Below, one piece after another: positions 40,070 to 48,370 of a stretch of DNA of 64,000 nt. Origin of the DNA: Lacticaseibacillus saniviri JCM 17471 = DSM 24301 (GTDB lineage: Bacteria > Bacillota > Bacilli > Lactobacillales > Lactobacillaceae). The first letter of the stretch is position 1. Each line of letters opens with the position of its first letter. The translations under genes and the position numbers were made by a program. The notes beneath the pieces are model-generated. The model made no database searches. It was not told where the DNA came from and saw only the letters and a program-made list of their open reading frames with translations. The DNA is taken from NCBI RefSeq assembly GCF_001311785.1, contig NZ_BBBX01000002.1, forward strand, positions 118,770-182,769. The letters are read 5' to 3'.

Positions 40070-41038
40070 ATGACAACAGATCCCTTAGTATCGATTGTGC
40101 TACCTGTCTTTAATGAAAGTGAAGGTATCGATAATACGTTAGCCGTGCTCTCAAACTATGTCCGCATTCGCCCAGAACGCTATGAGCTCATCTTCGTGGA
40201 TGACGGGTCACAGGATGACACAGTCGCAAAGATTCAAGCGGCAATGGCAAAGAATAGCGCCATCCGCTTGGTTCGCTTCTCACGTAACTTCGGTCATCAA
40301 CTCGCCATCACAGCGGGTATTCGGTATACGACTGGCGATGCCGTCGTGGTGATGGATGCTGATTTGCAGGACCCACCGAGTGTAATCCCAGCCATGCTCG
40401 ATCAGTGGCAAAAAGGATTCTCGGTGGTTTACGGCAAGCGACGCCACCGCAGCGGTGAAACCTGGTTCAAGAAGGTGACCGCGACGACGTTCTATCGCTT
40501 GTTAGCGGCGATGACCAAGGTCGACATTCCAGTGGATACAGGTGATTTTCGCTTAATGGATCGTCAGGTGGTCGATATCTTGATGACCATGAATGAGACT
40601 GACCCTTATGTCCGCGGGATGGTGTCATGGGTGGGTTTCAAGCAGACCGCTGTACTCTATGACCGGCAGGAACGCACGGCAGGCGAATCCAAGTACCCAT
40701 TGCGCAAAATGCTGAATCTCGCGATGAATGGGCTCATGAGCTTCTCAACGGCACCGCTTGCCTTGGCGAGCTGGTTGAGCGGAATTGCTTTGGGCATCAG
40801 TGTTCTGATTGTGGCTATCTCAGCATTGCTAGGTGATTTGGCGCTTGATACCTGGATTTTGAGCAGCCTGTTCTTTCTTGGCAGTGGTGGCTTCTTAATC
40901 CTAGGTATCATCGGCACTTACATCGGCCGCTTATTCAATCAATCCCGTCAGCGCCCGTTGTATATCGTGGAAGCCACGTATGGCTTTGCGCAGGCTAAGG
41001 CGACACCACAATATGTGCAGCAACGGGCAAGGATGTGA
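40070..41038 (+). CDS. GT2 polyprenyl-phosphate glycosyltransferase (YkcC/GtrB-like)
   Basis: 322 residues, one frame, ATG 40070 after GAAAGGAG. The GT-A domain shows SIVLPVFNES, FVDDGSQDDT, the metal-binding DADLQDPPS, and DTGDFRLMDR. Two C-terminal membrane helices (about 235-258 and 268-292) are as in GtrB/DPM1-type enzymes, which load a sugar onto undecaprenyl phosphate. It supplies the substrate for the GT39 enzyme and, with GtrA, completes the cluster. Sure of family; sugar unknown. Confidence 0.93.
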   Translation: MTTDPLVSIVLPVFNESEGIDNTLAVLSNYVRIRPERYELIFVDDGSQDDTVAKIQAAMAKNSAIRLVRFSRNFGHQLAITAGIRYTTGDAVVVMDADLQDPPSVIPAMLDQWQKGFSVVYGKRRHRSGETWFKKVTATTFYRLLAAMTKVDIPVDTGDFRLMDRQVVDILMTMNETDPYVRGMVSWVGFKQTAVLYDRQERTAGESKYPLRKMLNLAMNGLMSFSTAPLALASWLSGIALGISVLIVAISALLGDLALDTWILSSLFFLGSGGFLILGIIGTYIGRLFNQSRQRPLYIVEATYGFAQAKATPQYVQQRARM

Positions 41039-41042
41039 GTAA

Positions 41043-41275
41043 AAGAGCGTGAACCCACACGTTGGCTGTGAGCACTAACGGGACTAGCGTGATAATTGCG
41101 GGTTGTGCAATTAGCGCTAGTCTTGTTAGGCGGAACAGGCAGTGTGGGTGAACGCGTCTAGAGCGCGACAAAAGGCGGTTAAAACACGAGGATTAGCAAA
41201 ATCTTTGGTGGCATCCGGTCTGTGGATTCGACAAAGATGAGCTAACCGGAGTGTTTTGCCTTTTGGAGCGCGGTT
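41043..41275. repeat. Intergenic palindrome family, modules A+B
   Basis: Module A (41048-41160) is a long imperfect dyad: GAGCGTGAACCCACAC…GGGACTAGCG against CGCTAGTC…GTGTGGGTGAACGCGTC. Module B (41165-41275) is a second dyad: AAAGGCGGTTAAAACAC…AAATCTTTG against CAAAGATGAGCTAACC…TTTTGCCTTTTGG. This fills most of the 41039-41460 gap. Related copies: 46032-46318, 51287-51545, 57217-57442, 59990-60115, 63853-63985. Confidence 0.85.
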
Positions 41276-41300
41276 ATCTCCCTGCATCTACAATAATATC

Positions 41301-41340
41301 GAAGAAGCTGTTGCCCGATTGTGGCACAGCTTCTTTTGTG
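41301..41340 (+). terminator. Terminator after the glycosylation cluster
   Basis: AAGAAGCTGT pairs with ACAGCTTCTT, ending in T4. Confidence 0.75.
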
Positions 41341-41408
41341 TTTTCACTGAGTTTATGAGGTGCGTGTGATACATTTCTAAAGGAATCGTTTGGAACAGGT
41401 ATTGAACC

Positions 41409-41437
41409 TTGCTATTTAGCGATAAACTGGGTACATT
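41409..41437 (+). promoter_or_regulatory. Promoter of the 41461 gene group
   Basis: TTGCTA (41409-41414), 17 bases, TACATT (41432-41437), 24 bases before ATG 41461, with AGAGAGGGAT as ribosome site. Confidence 0.55.
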
Positions 41438-41460
41438 ATTTTTAGAAGAGAGGGATCAAT

Positions 41461-41754
41461 ATGGCACCAAATGATGAGATTACGCGCTATCACAAGACTG
41501 AAGGCGCAAACGAAATTATGGATAAGGGTTACCTCACTGAACGGGATATGCCCGAGATGATGGCACTTCCTTGGTCAGAGCATTTGTTAGAGCAGGTCAA
41601 TGATGAGTTGCGGTTGCGGAGTCTCACAGACCGTGCTGTATTGAAGAAGTTCAACTACTATATGGGAAGCGGCATTATTATTTACAATCCCAACCAGCTC
41701 ACAGAAGACCAAGCCAAGCAGACATTGCAAAAGGCGCTTGGGTATCGAAAGTAG
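41461..41754 (+). CDS. Unknown protein (97 aa)
   Basis: Acidic soluble protein starting MAPNDEITRYHKTEGANEIM, with a helical ERDMPEMMALPWSEHLLEQV segment and ending LQKALGYRK. No signal peptide or membrane segment; no family recognised. It starts a four-gene plus-strand group in which the next gene follows after 8 bases, so the products may work together. The ribosome site AGAGAGGG and a promoter upstream support a real gene. Confidence 0.7.
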   Translation: MAPNDEITRYHKTEGANEIMDKGYLTERDMPEMMALPWSEHLLEQVNDELRLRSLTDRAVLKKFNYYMGSGIIIYNPNQLTEDQAKQTLQKALGYRK

Positions 41755-41762
41755 GGTAGCGT

Positions 41763-42146
41763 ATGGCAGCAACAGTATTTGATTTACTCCGGATTGCAAC
41801 AACGGATGCGGACACGTATTTCGATCGCATTGTGATCGAGAATCGAGAATTTCCAGTTAGTCATCAGGCATTTATTGAAATTACGGAAGCAGAAACATTG
41901 AGTGACGTTGAGGACTTGGGGAGTGTCGATATTCCTAACAATACGGCACACTATCTCAACATTCCGGCCAGTTTCTTTGAGGAAGAGGATCTGCTCGAAT
42001 ATGGCGATGAACTCACCGAGTATCACAATCTGGTAGAAGAACTCGAACAGTTATTGGAATCTGGCGTGTTGAGCGATCCGGTGCATGTTTTCAAAGTGAC
42101 ACAAGATGAAACATTGGTTATTAACGGCGACTTATTTGGTGAATAG
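41763..42146 (+). CDS. Unknown acidic protein (127 aa)
   Basis: Very acidic protein (runs such as FFEEEDLLEYGDELTEY and HNLVEELEQLLESG), starting MAATVFDLLRIATTDADTYF at ATG 41763, 8 bases after the previous stop. Predicted soluble and helical; the charge suggests a DNA-mimic or an inhibitor of a basic partner, but that is only a guess. No family recognised. Part of the 41461-42562 group. Confidence 0.7.
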   Translation: MAATVFDLLRIATTDADTYFDRIVIENREFPVSHQAFIEITEAETLSDVEDLGSVDIPNNTAHYLNIPASFFEEEDLLEYGDELTEYHNLVEELEQLLESGVLSDPVHVFKVTQDETLVINGDLFGE

Positions 42147-42176
42147 ACGCTGCAATTGAGGAAAAGGAGCAATGAT

Positions 42177-42443
42177 ATGACAAAAAAGCAGCGCAGTTTG
42201 CAATGGATTTTGATGGTAATTGGCGTTATTGGATTCACAATTGGGGCATGGTTGGTGCGCACCCCCACAGCTCTGGGCGAGCAAGCGATGACGGTGGGGT
42301 TCGGTATCATCACGACCCTATTATTGTGGGCATTAACGTCCGCTGACAGCTATGCCGAAACACGATTTGGCCGATTTATGCTCGATGTGTTATTTGGCAT
42401 TGTGATTGTTGGGCTCTTTTATGTTTTAATTTTGGTTTGGTGA
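42177..42443 (+). CDS. Small membrane protein (88 aa)
   Basis: ATG 42177 behind AAAAGGAG; MTKKQRSLQWILMV, then three hydrophobic helices (about 10-25, 38-52 and 66-87). The stop TGA overlaps the ATG of the next small gene (TGATG). A polytopic small protein with no recognised family; it may anchor the group to the membrane. Confidence 0.7.
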   Translation: MTKKQRSLQWILMVIGVIGFTIGAWLVRTPTALGEQAMTVGFGIITTLLLWALTSADSYAETRFGRFMLDVLFGIVIVGLFYVLILVW

Positions 42444-42562
42444 TGAATGAATTTGTCTTCTGGGCACTGGCAATCATTGTTGGGCTCAGTCTGGTTCTCA
42501 GTTTCCGGCAACCATGGGGCAAAGCGCAGCACAAATTAGTGCCGAATAACAAGCGTTTTTAG
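42443..42562 (+). CDS. Small membrane protein (39 aa)
   Basis: ATG 42443 overlaps the previous stop. MNEFVFWALAIIVGLSLVLS forms a single membrane helix followed by a basic tail ending KLVPNNKRF. The TGATG coupling and the clear hydrophobic-basic layout make this credible in spite of its size. Function unknown. Confidence 0.6.
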   Translation: MNEFVFWALAIIVGLSLVLSFRQPWGKAQHKLVPNNKRF

Positions 42563-42696
42563 TTGCGGAAAATTGTGGAAGATGTTATAAATATAAAGTA
42601 AACACGACGTAAACAACATTAGTCCGGTAGAATAGTTAATAGTGTAAGTTTTTAATCGTTCACCGAATGTACTGCTAAGCAAGGGGGGATTTACCG

Positions 42697-43110
42697 ATGA
42701 CTAATCAGTTACGACCTTTAGATTTGGCATTTGGTCAATATCTGCGAACGGTACGCAAGGAGAAAGCCTTGACGATCGTTCAAGTGGCCAGCCAATCAGG
42801 AATCACACCAGCGAGCTTGTCCCATTGGGAGAATGGCTTGTGCAAACCACAGAAACGCTCAATCAAGCGGTTGAGCCAGTTGTATGACATTGACTTGAAT
42901 GCAAAGTTCAAGGAATTACAACATCAAGCACAACATCCCGATCACACTGAGGCAAATGTCGCTCAAAGTGATAAAACGAAACGAATTATTGATATCGATC
43001 AGCTGATCCACTCGGATACCGCGTTATTACACAACGGCAAACCGATCTCAACGGCAGATCGCAATGTCATCATGGCGTTCATCAGCGGCATGACTGTGAG
43101 TGCGCTGTAA
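42697..43110 (+). CDS. XRE family transcriptional regulator
   Basis: 137 residues, ATG 42697 behind AAGGGGGG. The helix-turn-helix is FGQYLRTVRKEKALTIVQVA followed by SGITPASLSHWENGLCKP (about residues 10-60). The linker is Gln/His-rich, and the C-terminal HNGKPISTADRNVIMAFISG is a short domain seen at the end of many lactobacillus XRE regulators. Monocistronic with a strong terminator; target genes unknown, perhaps its own promoter. Confidence 0.9.
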   Translation: MTNQLRPLDLAFGQYLRTVRKEKALTIVQVASQSGITPASLSHWENGLCKPQKRSIKRLSQLYDIDLNAKFKELQHQAQHPDHTEANVAQSDKTKRIIDIDQLIHSDTALLHNGKPISTADRNVIMAFISGMTVSAL

Positions 43111-43140
43111 ACGAGCCGCACGTTTCGGCTATAAAACGAA

Positions 43141-43188
43141 AATAAGCAGTGACAATTCTCGAAGAGAATTGTCACTGCTTATTTTTTT
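43141..43188. terminator. Bidirectional terminator after the XRE gene
   Basis: A nearly perfect inverted repeat of 20 bases, AATAAGCAGTGACAATTCTC and its complement, with T7 on the plus strand; it also lies at the end of the convergent 43172-43359 gene. Confidence 0.93.
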
Positions 43189-43359
43189 GGACTTTTGTTG
43201 TAATAAACATATAAATAAAGTACAGAATGACGCCAGCAATCGCAATCACGACAAGGCGAGAGATGAAGTTGGCGACTTGCGGCATTAACCAATCGAGTAT
43301 GAGAAAAAAGGCAAAGCTAGCGATGAAGAGCCATAATTTTGTTCTTTCATTTTTGGCAT
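43172..43359 (-). CDS. Small membrane protein, frameshifted
   Basis: ATG 43357-43359 follows CAGGAGATGG and reads MPKMK; one base change near 43345 joins this to TKLWLFIASFAFFLILDWL. About 62 residues with two membrane helices (roughly 8-25 and 33-55) and a basic tail ending TKVQKNKQ. The stop overlaps the terminator stem. No family recognised. Confidence 0.55.
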
Positions 43360-43436
43360 GTGACCATCTCCTGCAGTCCAGTAGGGTACTGAGTTGCACT
43401 GATTGTAAGCGTTAACTTAAAAAATGTCAACAAAAA

Positions 43437-43480
43437 TACTGTGGTACCCTTCTTGTGGGGCGCCACAGCATTTTTTTCAC
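43437..43480. terminator. Bidirectional terminator
   Basis: CTGTGG and CCACAG close a large loop, with T7 on the plus strand and T5 on the minus strand. It ends the minus-strand operon 45130-43481. Confidence 0.6.
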
Positions 43481-43954
43481 CTATTGGACTTCTTGCACAG
43501 TGATTTTGACACTGTCTGGCACCACTTCATGTAAGGCGTTCATCATGCCGTCGAGATTACTCTTGAAGGTCAAACGCACGAAGCGGCGTGGTGACATCGT
43601 GAACAGCGCAACCACCATGTCGTTGCCATTGGGCAGACTCAGTGGGGTCAATGTGATTTCGTTGATGGCCGTGTATGGAATCACGCGCTGGAACATTCCT
43701 GTTGCGATTAGCCGTTTGCTGCCCAAGCCACCAAAGCCGGCTAGAATGGACATCAGGATGAAGATGGAAACAAAAATAATGTAGGACCAGTTGCTAATGT
43801 CCGTGGTGACAAACCATAAGACTAAGACAATGCCCCAAACCAGTTGGCTAAAGCTGTATCGCGATTGATACATGATTTGGCTCTGCCAATAGATGTAGTA
43901 GCTTGCCATGGCCATTAATACGATATCTAATGTGATTAAGAAAACACTCATCAA
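43481..43954 (-). CDS. Unknown membrane protein (about 157 aa)
   Basis: Starts at TTG 43954 or ATG 43951, 5-8 bases after the AI-2E gene, so in the same operon. Three membrane helices in the first 90 residues (FLITLDIVLMAMASYYIY; LVWGIVLVLWFV; IIFVSIFILMSILAG), then a cytosolic beta-rich domain (RVIPYTAINEITLTPLSL) that resembles a PH-like domain of the YdbT/DUF type. No enzyme motif. Function unknown. Confidence 0.75.
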   Translation of the reverse strand: MMSVFLITLDIVLMAMASYYIYWQSQIMYQSRYSFSQLVWGIVLVLWFVTTDISNWSYIIFVSIFILMSILAGFGGLGSKRLIATGMFQRVIPYTAINEITLTPLSLPNGNDMVVALFTMSPRRFVRLTFKSNLDGMMNALHEVVPDSVKITVQEVQ

Positions 43955-43959
43955 TTTAG

Positions 43960-45130
43960 TCAGTCCTTTTGTGTGGGTACGGGTGGTGTGGCGTCATCAT
44001 CGGGCTCAGGGTCATCATATAAGCCCGAGATGGTTTGGTACCACGCGAAGAAACGAGAAACAATAATTTTGATAACAGCAAAGCCTGGAATACCCAAGAT
44101 GACGCCGAGCAGCCCGAAGAGATTGCCCGCTGTGAGCAGCACCACCACAATCGTGATTGGATGCATCTCAAGCTTACTCCCCATGACAAGGGGTGAAATC
44201 AGTTGGGTTTCAAGCAGCCATTCGATGAAGAAGACGATGATGACCGCGATGAGCATCTTCGGTGAGGTTAAAAGCCCCATGATTAGCGATGGCACCATTG
44301 CGAGTGCGGAGCCAAAATAGGGAATCAGATTCAGCGGTCCGGCAATCAAGCCGAGCACCAACGCATACTTCAAACCGATGACACTATAACCGATCATGAA
44401 GATAATCGCAACCGCCAGTGCGACGGTGAGTTGGCCTTGCACGTAAGACCCCACCTTGGTGTTCATTTCGGTGAGCATATCCCCGATAGAGGCCCGAGCT
44501 TTAGTCGGAAAAATTGGTAAGAGATTCGGCACGAACTGATCACCATCTTTTAACATGAAGAATAAGATGATGGGTGCCGTCGAAATCGTGACGACAACAT
44601 TGCCGACAATTCCAATGACATTTTGAATCTGAGAGACGGTTCCGGAGAGAATTGAGGATTGCTTCCCCGAAAAGGCACTCATGATCTCTTGGCCGATGTG
44701 GTTGAGATCTTTTTGCGAGATCAGGTTTTGTTTGCTGTTGAGTTCTGTGAGCCAATCAGTGAATTGCTTCCATAGTGTTGGCCACGATTGAATGATGCTT
44801 GTGGCTTGTTGTTGGACGGCAGGCACGAATTTGAAGATTCCCCAAGCCAACAATCCAATCAAGACAATGAATAGAAGTAAAATGGCTAGCCCGCGTTTGA
44901 AGTTGAGCTTTGCTTCCATCCAATTAATAATCGGTACGGTCAGGTAAAAGAGAATTCCTGCCAGCAAGAATGGTGGTGCGACGACGCCTAAGAAGGTGAC
45001 GACGGGTTCGAACACCCAAGCAATTTTTGTGAATAACAAAATCGCCAGTAGCACTAAAATCAGGTCGAACATCACGACGGCAAACTTGTTGTTCAAGAAG
45101 CGTCGATAGAACCAGGTTTTTGTTTTCCAT
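43960..45130 (-). CDS. AI-2E family membrane transporter, N-terminal frameshift
   Basis: About 389 residues, eight membrane helices. ATG 45128-45130 follows AAAGGTGATA; one extra A in the run near 45115 separates MENK from TWFYRRFLNNKFAVVM, which continues to the stop at 43960. Typical AI-2E segments: SLIMGLLTSPKMLIAVIIVF and LGVILGIPGFAVIKI. Family members include exporters and sodium/proton antiporters (for example YdbI, TqsA); the name does not prove AI-2 transport. Its 3' neighbour is co-transcribed. Confidence 0.88.
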
Positions 45131-45230
45131 AAATATCACCTTTCGAAGCGAATTGTGTGCGTTTCCGGTGAAGGAATACTATAATCATACCCGACTTAGG
45201 TCAAATACGCGACTTTATGAGGTGAATCAA

Positions 45231-45625
45231 ATGGCTGATTTAGGAAGTTATGCATATGTACAACGTGTTTACAATGACAACATGCGCTTAGCAGCGTACA
45301 AGTTGCCAAAGGAATTAGCGGATGGCACACAAACACCGATTGATGATGGTTTGATCAAGCTGACATTGGTGATTGAGAATCAACGTGTGACAAAAGTGAC
45401 CATCGTAACCACCAATCCACGCGCAACAGAATATATGCAGGTGTTTGAAGGCTTTGAATTCGGCTTTAACGCTGTCTCTACCTGGATTCAGAACTATGAG
45501 GAATCCACATCAACACACGGGCCTCAAAGGGCATTGTAAAGGGCATGTTGGCCGATTACAATACCACAGCCGATAATGTGTTGACCGTTTCATTGACACG
45601 TGTCTCAGGCGAACCTGCAGAATAA
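45231..45625 (+). CDS. Unknown small protein, frameshifted (about 131 aa)
   Basis: ATG 45231 behind ATGAGGTGAAT reads MADLGSYAYVQRVYNDNMRL and beta-rich sequence (LIKLTLVIENQRVTKVTIVT). The printed frame stops at 45539, but a frame change near 45500 gives INTRASKGIVKGMLADYNTT and a clean end at SGEPAE, TAA 45623-45625. No signal peptide or known motif. Divergent from the AI-2E gene. Confidence 0.6.
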
Positions 45626-45688
45626 TTTACAAATTCGTAAAAATCCCTAAAGCTACCCTTCAATTGTAAATGTTGACGATACAAAAAC

Positions 45689-45716
45689 TTTACAATTCTC
45701 CAAAAGCGTGTATGAT
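45689..45716 (+). promoter_or_regulatory. Promoter of the 45764 gene
   Basis: TTTACA (45689-45694), 16 bases, TATGAT (45711-45716). Confidence 0.65.
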
Positions 45717-45763
45717 AGTAATCAACACCTAGTAAGAGGACAACGAAGGGAGTGACAGCAAAG

Positions 45764-45949
45764 ATGTTACGGATTATGAAATGGTTTGTGATTACAATGG
45801 CAGTCGTGACTGCGGCGCTGTTGATGACAAACTTCGCAACCGTCGGGATTTTATTCTTGGCAGTTGATGCACTTGTAGCCGGTGTCTACACCATGCTCAA
45901 GAGTGCTTGCGACCGTCGCCAACTGCACAAGATGTCAATGATTCGCTAA
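45764..45949 (+). CDS. Small membrane protein (61 aa)
   Basis: ATG 45764 (GTG 45752 is also in frame but coincides with the ribosome site GAAGGGAG). MLRIMKWFVITMAVVTAALL and ATVGILFLAVDALVAGVY form two membrane helices; the tail is basic (CDRRQLHKMSMIR). It has its own promoter and terminator. No recognised family. Confidence 0.65.
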   Translation: MLRIMKWFVITMAVVTAALLMTNFATVGILFLAVDALVAGVYTMLKSACDRRQLHKMSMIR

Positions 45950-45967
45950 GATTTACAATCGATACAA

Positions 45968-46014
45968 AGAGAAGCCGAAATCAAACGCATGCGTTTGGTT
46001 TCGGCTTCTTTTTG
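45968..46014 (+). terminator. Terminator after the 61-aa gene
   Basis: GAAGCCGAAATCAAACG against CGTTTGGTTTCGGCTTC, T5. Confidence 0.92.
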
Positions 46015-46031
46015 TTTGTGTGCTTGGGGAT

Positions 46032-46318
46032 GGTGGGGTCGAAACGCGTCCAAAGGGCAAAACACTCCGGTTAGCTCATCTTTGCTGAACCCATAAACCG
46101 GCTTCTAGCAAAGATTTTGCTAATTCTCATATTTTAAACACCTTTTGTCACGCTCTAGGCTCGTTAGCGCTCGATTGCTGACCGGGAATGATCGCATTCT
46201 AAACGCGTTCGTTCGCACTGCCTGTTCCGCCTAACATGACTCACGACAATCGTCAAAAACACGATTGTTTCGCGAGTCCCGTTAGTGCTCACAGTCACCC
46301 GTGCGAACTCGCGCTCTA
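46032..46318. repeat. Intergenic palindrome family, modules B+C+A, inverted
   Basis: Same modules as 41043-41275 in the opposite orientation: module B with CAAAACACTCCGGTTAGC, a middle module with CTCGATTGCTGACCGGG, and module A with CTGCCTGTTCCGCCTAAC and GAGTCCCGTTAGTGCTCAC. Its edge, CGCGCTCTA, is the complement of TAGAGCGCG and supplies the TAG stop of the EIIC-like gene at 46316-46318. Otherwise the 45950-46315 gap holds nothing. Confidence 0.85.
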
Positions 46319-47346
46319 TTGCATTTCCGGGAGTTTCACATCTGTTGCATCAATCAAATGAGTGATGTGCATGGCAACGTAACTCACACTGGCCGCAATG
46401 ATTACGGGGATGACGACGAAAGCGATGATGACCGTGAAGAGGGTCGCTCCGCCGCTCAATGCGGCGAGTGGGCCGATTAAGCCGGAGATACCAAACCCGG
46501 CGCTGGCCGGTGTGCCTGTGATGCCGAATAGCGCACCCACACCACCGGACAAACCCGCTGCGATGAGAATTGGAATGAAGAGTTTGGGCTTAGACAACAT
46601 ATTGGCCATCTGAATTTTGGGTGAACCGATAAAATGCGCTAATGTGCCACCCACCGGATTGACGCGCGCACCCATCATAGCCAATGTGAAGCTGGCCGCC
46701 ACGATGCCAAGATTGGCTGAACCGGCGCCGATACCGCCAAGACTGATCGCTGTGGCAATCCCGACGGATGAAATCGGTGAGACCACCAAGCAGCGAATGC
46801 CATACCAACAATGATGCCCATCAGAAGCGGTTGTAGCGTGGTGGCCGTGTTGATCAGCTGCCCAATCCACTGTGAAACGAGGCGGCTGTATGGTAGCGTC
46901 AAAAACCCAATTCCGCCCCCGATAACCAAAACGATGGCGGGTAGCAACAGCATTTTGAACTGGCCCAAACGATTAGCCAATAACAGGGTCAAAGCGGCAC
47001 TGATGGCCAAGGTGATGCCAAGATTGATGATGTCACCGGATCCGTTGAGCAGAAAGCCCTTGGGGGTGAATGTGGCCACGCCGGCACCGACTGCACCGGC
47101 GCCAGCCATTGCGGCCGCTTCGATGAAACCGAGCTTGAAGAGGGAGGCGACAGCGAATCCAGCGAACACGGGCAGAAAGCTAGGCATCAGATTCAACATG
47201 TGGCTGATTTCGACAGCAGCCGGTGCCGTACCGAAGAGTTTGACGATGGCGCTGAAGACAGCCCCGGGAATCAATGCCACAACAATGGCTAAGCTGAGAC
47301 CGTTCAAGATATTGAGGGTGAAGTTGGTCTTTGGCTTGGTGGACAT
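46316..47346 (-). CDS. Stand-alone EIIC-like membrane protein (PTS_EIIC_2 type), one frameshift
   Basis: About 343 residues with about ten membrane helices. Start ATG 47344-47346 behind AGAAAGGA, 18 bases after the dehydrogenase stop. Starts MSTKPKTNFTLNILNGLSLA; the frame changes near 46800 (GIIVGMAFA to LVVSPISSVGIATAISLGG). The AHFIGSPKIQMANM and ASAGFGISGLIGPLAAL segments are those of the EIIC-2 group, which occurs without EIIA/EIIB partners, so classic sugar phosphorylation is not supported. In this operon it may move a product or precursor of aromatic amino acid turnover (inference). Confidence 0.8.
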
Positions 47347-47364
47347 GGCAGTTTTCCTTTCTGA

Positions 47365-48357
47365 TTAGACGGTGTGCGGCGAGTCTTGTCCCTTGATGAT
47401 GGCAATAGCATCATCAAGGGCAATCTGGATCATATTTTCAACAGCAATATTGGTGTAAAAAGCAATGTGTGGCGTCAATAAGACATTGGGCCGTGCCAGT
47501 GCTTCTTTGACAATCGGATCGGTGATGGTCTGGTCACTCAGATCTTTGGCAAAGAGTGGGCCTTCACCTTCTATCGTGTCCAGAGCCACAGCGGCAACGG
47601 TGTCGGCATCCATGGCCGCATAGAGTGCTGGTGTATCGATGACCGGGCCACGAGAAGCATTCACCAGCAACATACCTGGCTTCATTTGGTTGAAAACGGC
47701 TTGGTTGAGCAGATGGGTGGAACTGGCATTGAGGTCCACGTGGAGTGAGATGACATCACTTTGCGCCAGTAACTCTGGCAGGCTCACATACTCGGCCACA
47801 TAGCTGACCTCGACACGTGGTGCGACATCATATACCAATACTTTGGCACCTAAGCTATGTAATAAACCGGCAAGTGTGCCTCCGATGCGCCCGGCGCCGA
47901 TAATCCCGACCGTGACGGAGTGGATTTCACGTGAAACCAGGCCGTTCCATGAGAAGTCTTGGTGAGCGACTTGGCGATCAAAGTCGACGGTGTGGCGCAG
48001 TAAGCGGAAAATCTGCATGAGCGCAAATTCGGCGACCGATCGTGGTGAATAGGCGGGCACGTTGGTGACGGCCAGATCAGCATCGTTTGCAAGTGACACA
48101 TCGATCACATCATAGCCGGCCGTGCGCGTGCTGATCTGCTTGAGGCCATTGTCGTGTAACTGTTGATAAAAGCTGGCGTCACCACCGATGGGTGAACGCT
48201 GTTGAATCACGATGCCGTCAACGCCTTGCGCCTCTGTGACGGTATCCGGGTGTAGCTCAGCTGTTGTGGTGAGCAGTTCAACGTCGGGGTGTGCTTCTTG
48301 ATAGGCCTTGATAGCAGGTTGTTCATCGGGACGAACTGAAAATAGTTTGATTTGCAT
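47365..48357 (-). CDS. D-2-hydroxyacid dehydrogenase
   Basis: 330 residues, ATG 48355-48357 behind AAAGGAG; the frame upstream of this belongs to the aminotransferase in another phase. NAD-binding motif VGIIGAGRIGG (about residues 149-159), catalytic Arg in NASRGPVIDTPA, Glu in LDTIEGEGP and His in TPHIAFYT. It belongs to the D-lactate / D-hydroxyisocaproate dehydrogenase group and reduces 2-keto acids with NADH. Directly downstream of an aminotransferase (13 bases), it would reduce the keto acids that enzyme makes; given the leader peptide, aromatic keto acids such as phenylpyruvate are likely substrates. Confidence 0.92.
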   Translation of the reverse strand: MQIKLFSVRPDEQPAIKAYQEAHPDVELLTTTAELHPDTVTEAQGVDGIVIQQRSPIGGDASFYQQLHDNGLKQISTRTAGYDVIDVSLANDADLAVTNVPAYSPRSVAEFALMQIFRLLRHTVDFDRQVAHQDFSWNGLVSREIHSVTVGIIGAGRIGGTLAGLLHSLGAKVLVYDVAPRVEVSYVAEYVSLPELLAQSDVISLHVDLNASSTHLLNQAVFNQMKPGMLLVNASRGPVIDTPALYAAMDADTVAAVALDTIEGEGPLFAKDLSDQTITDPIVKEALARPNVLLTPHIAFYTNIAVENMIQIALDDAIAIIKGQDSPHTV

Positions 48358-48370
48358 GATGATTTCTCCT

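Noticed and set aside
41043..41275. Insertion sequence remnants in the long palindromic gaps
   Set aside because: No transposase fragment and no target-site duplications could be seen; treated as a non-coding repeat family.
43960..45130. Autoinducer-2 exporter role for the AI-2E family gene
   Set aside because: The family name is historical; many members transport ions, and no quorum-sensing gene is near.
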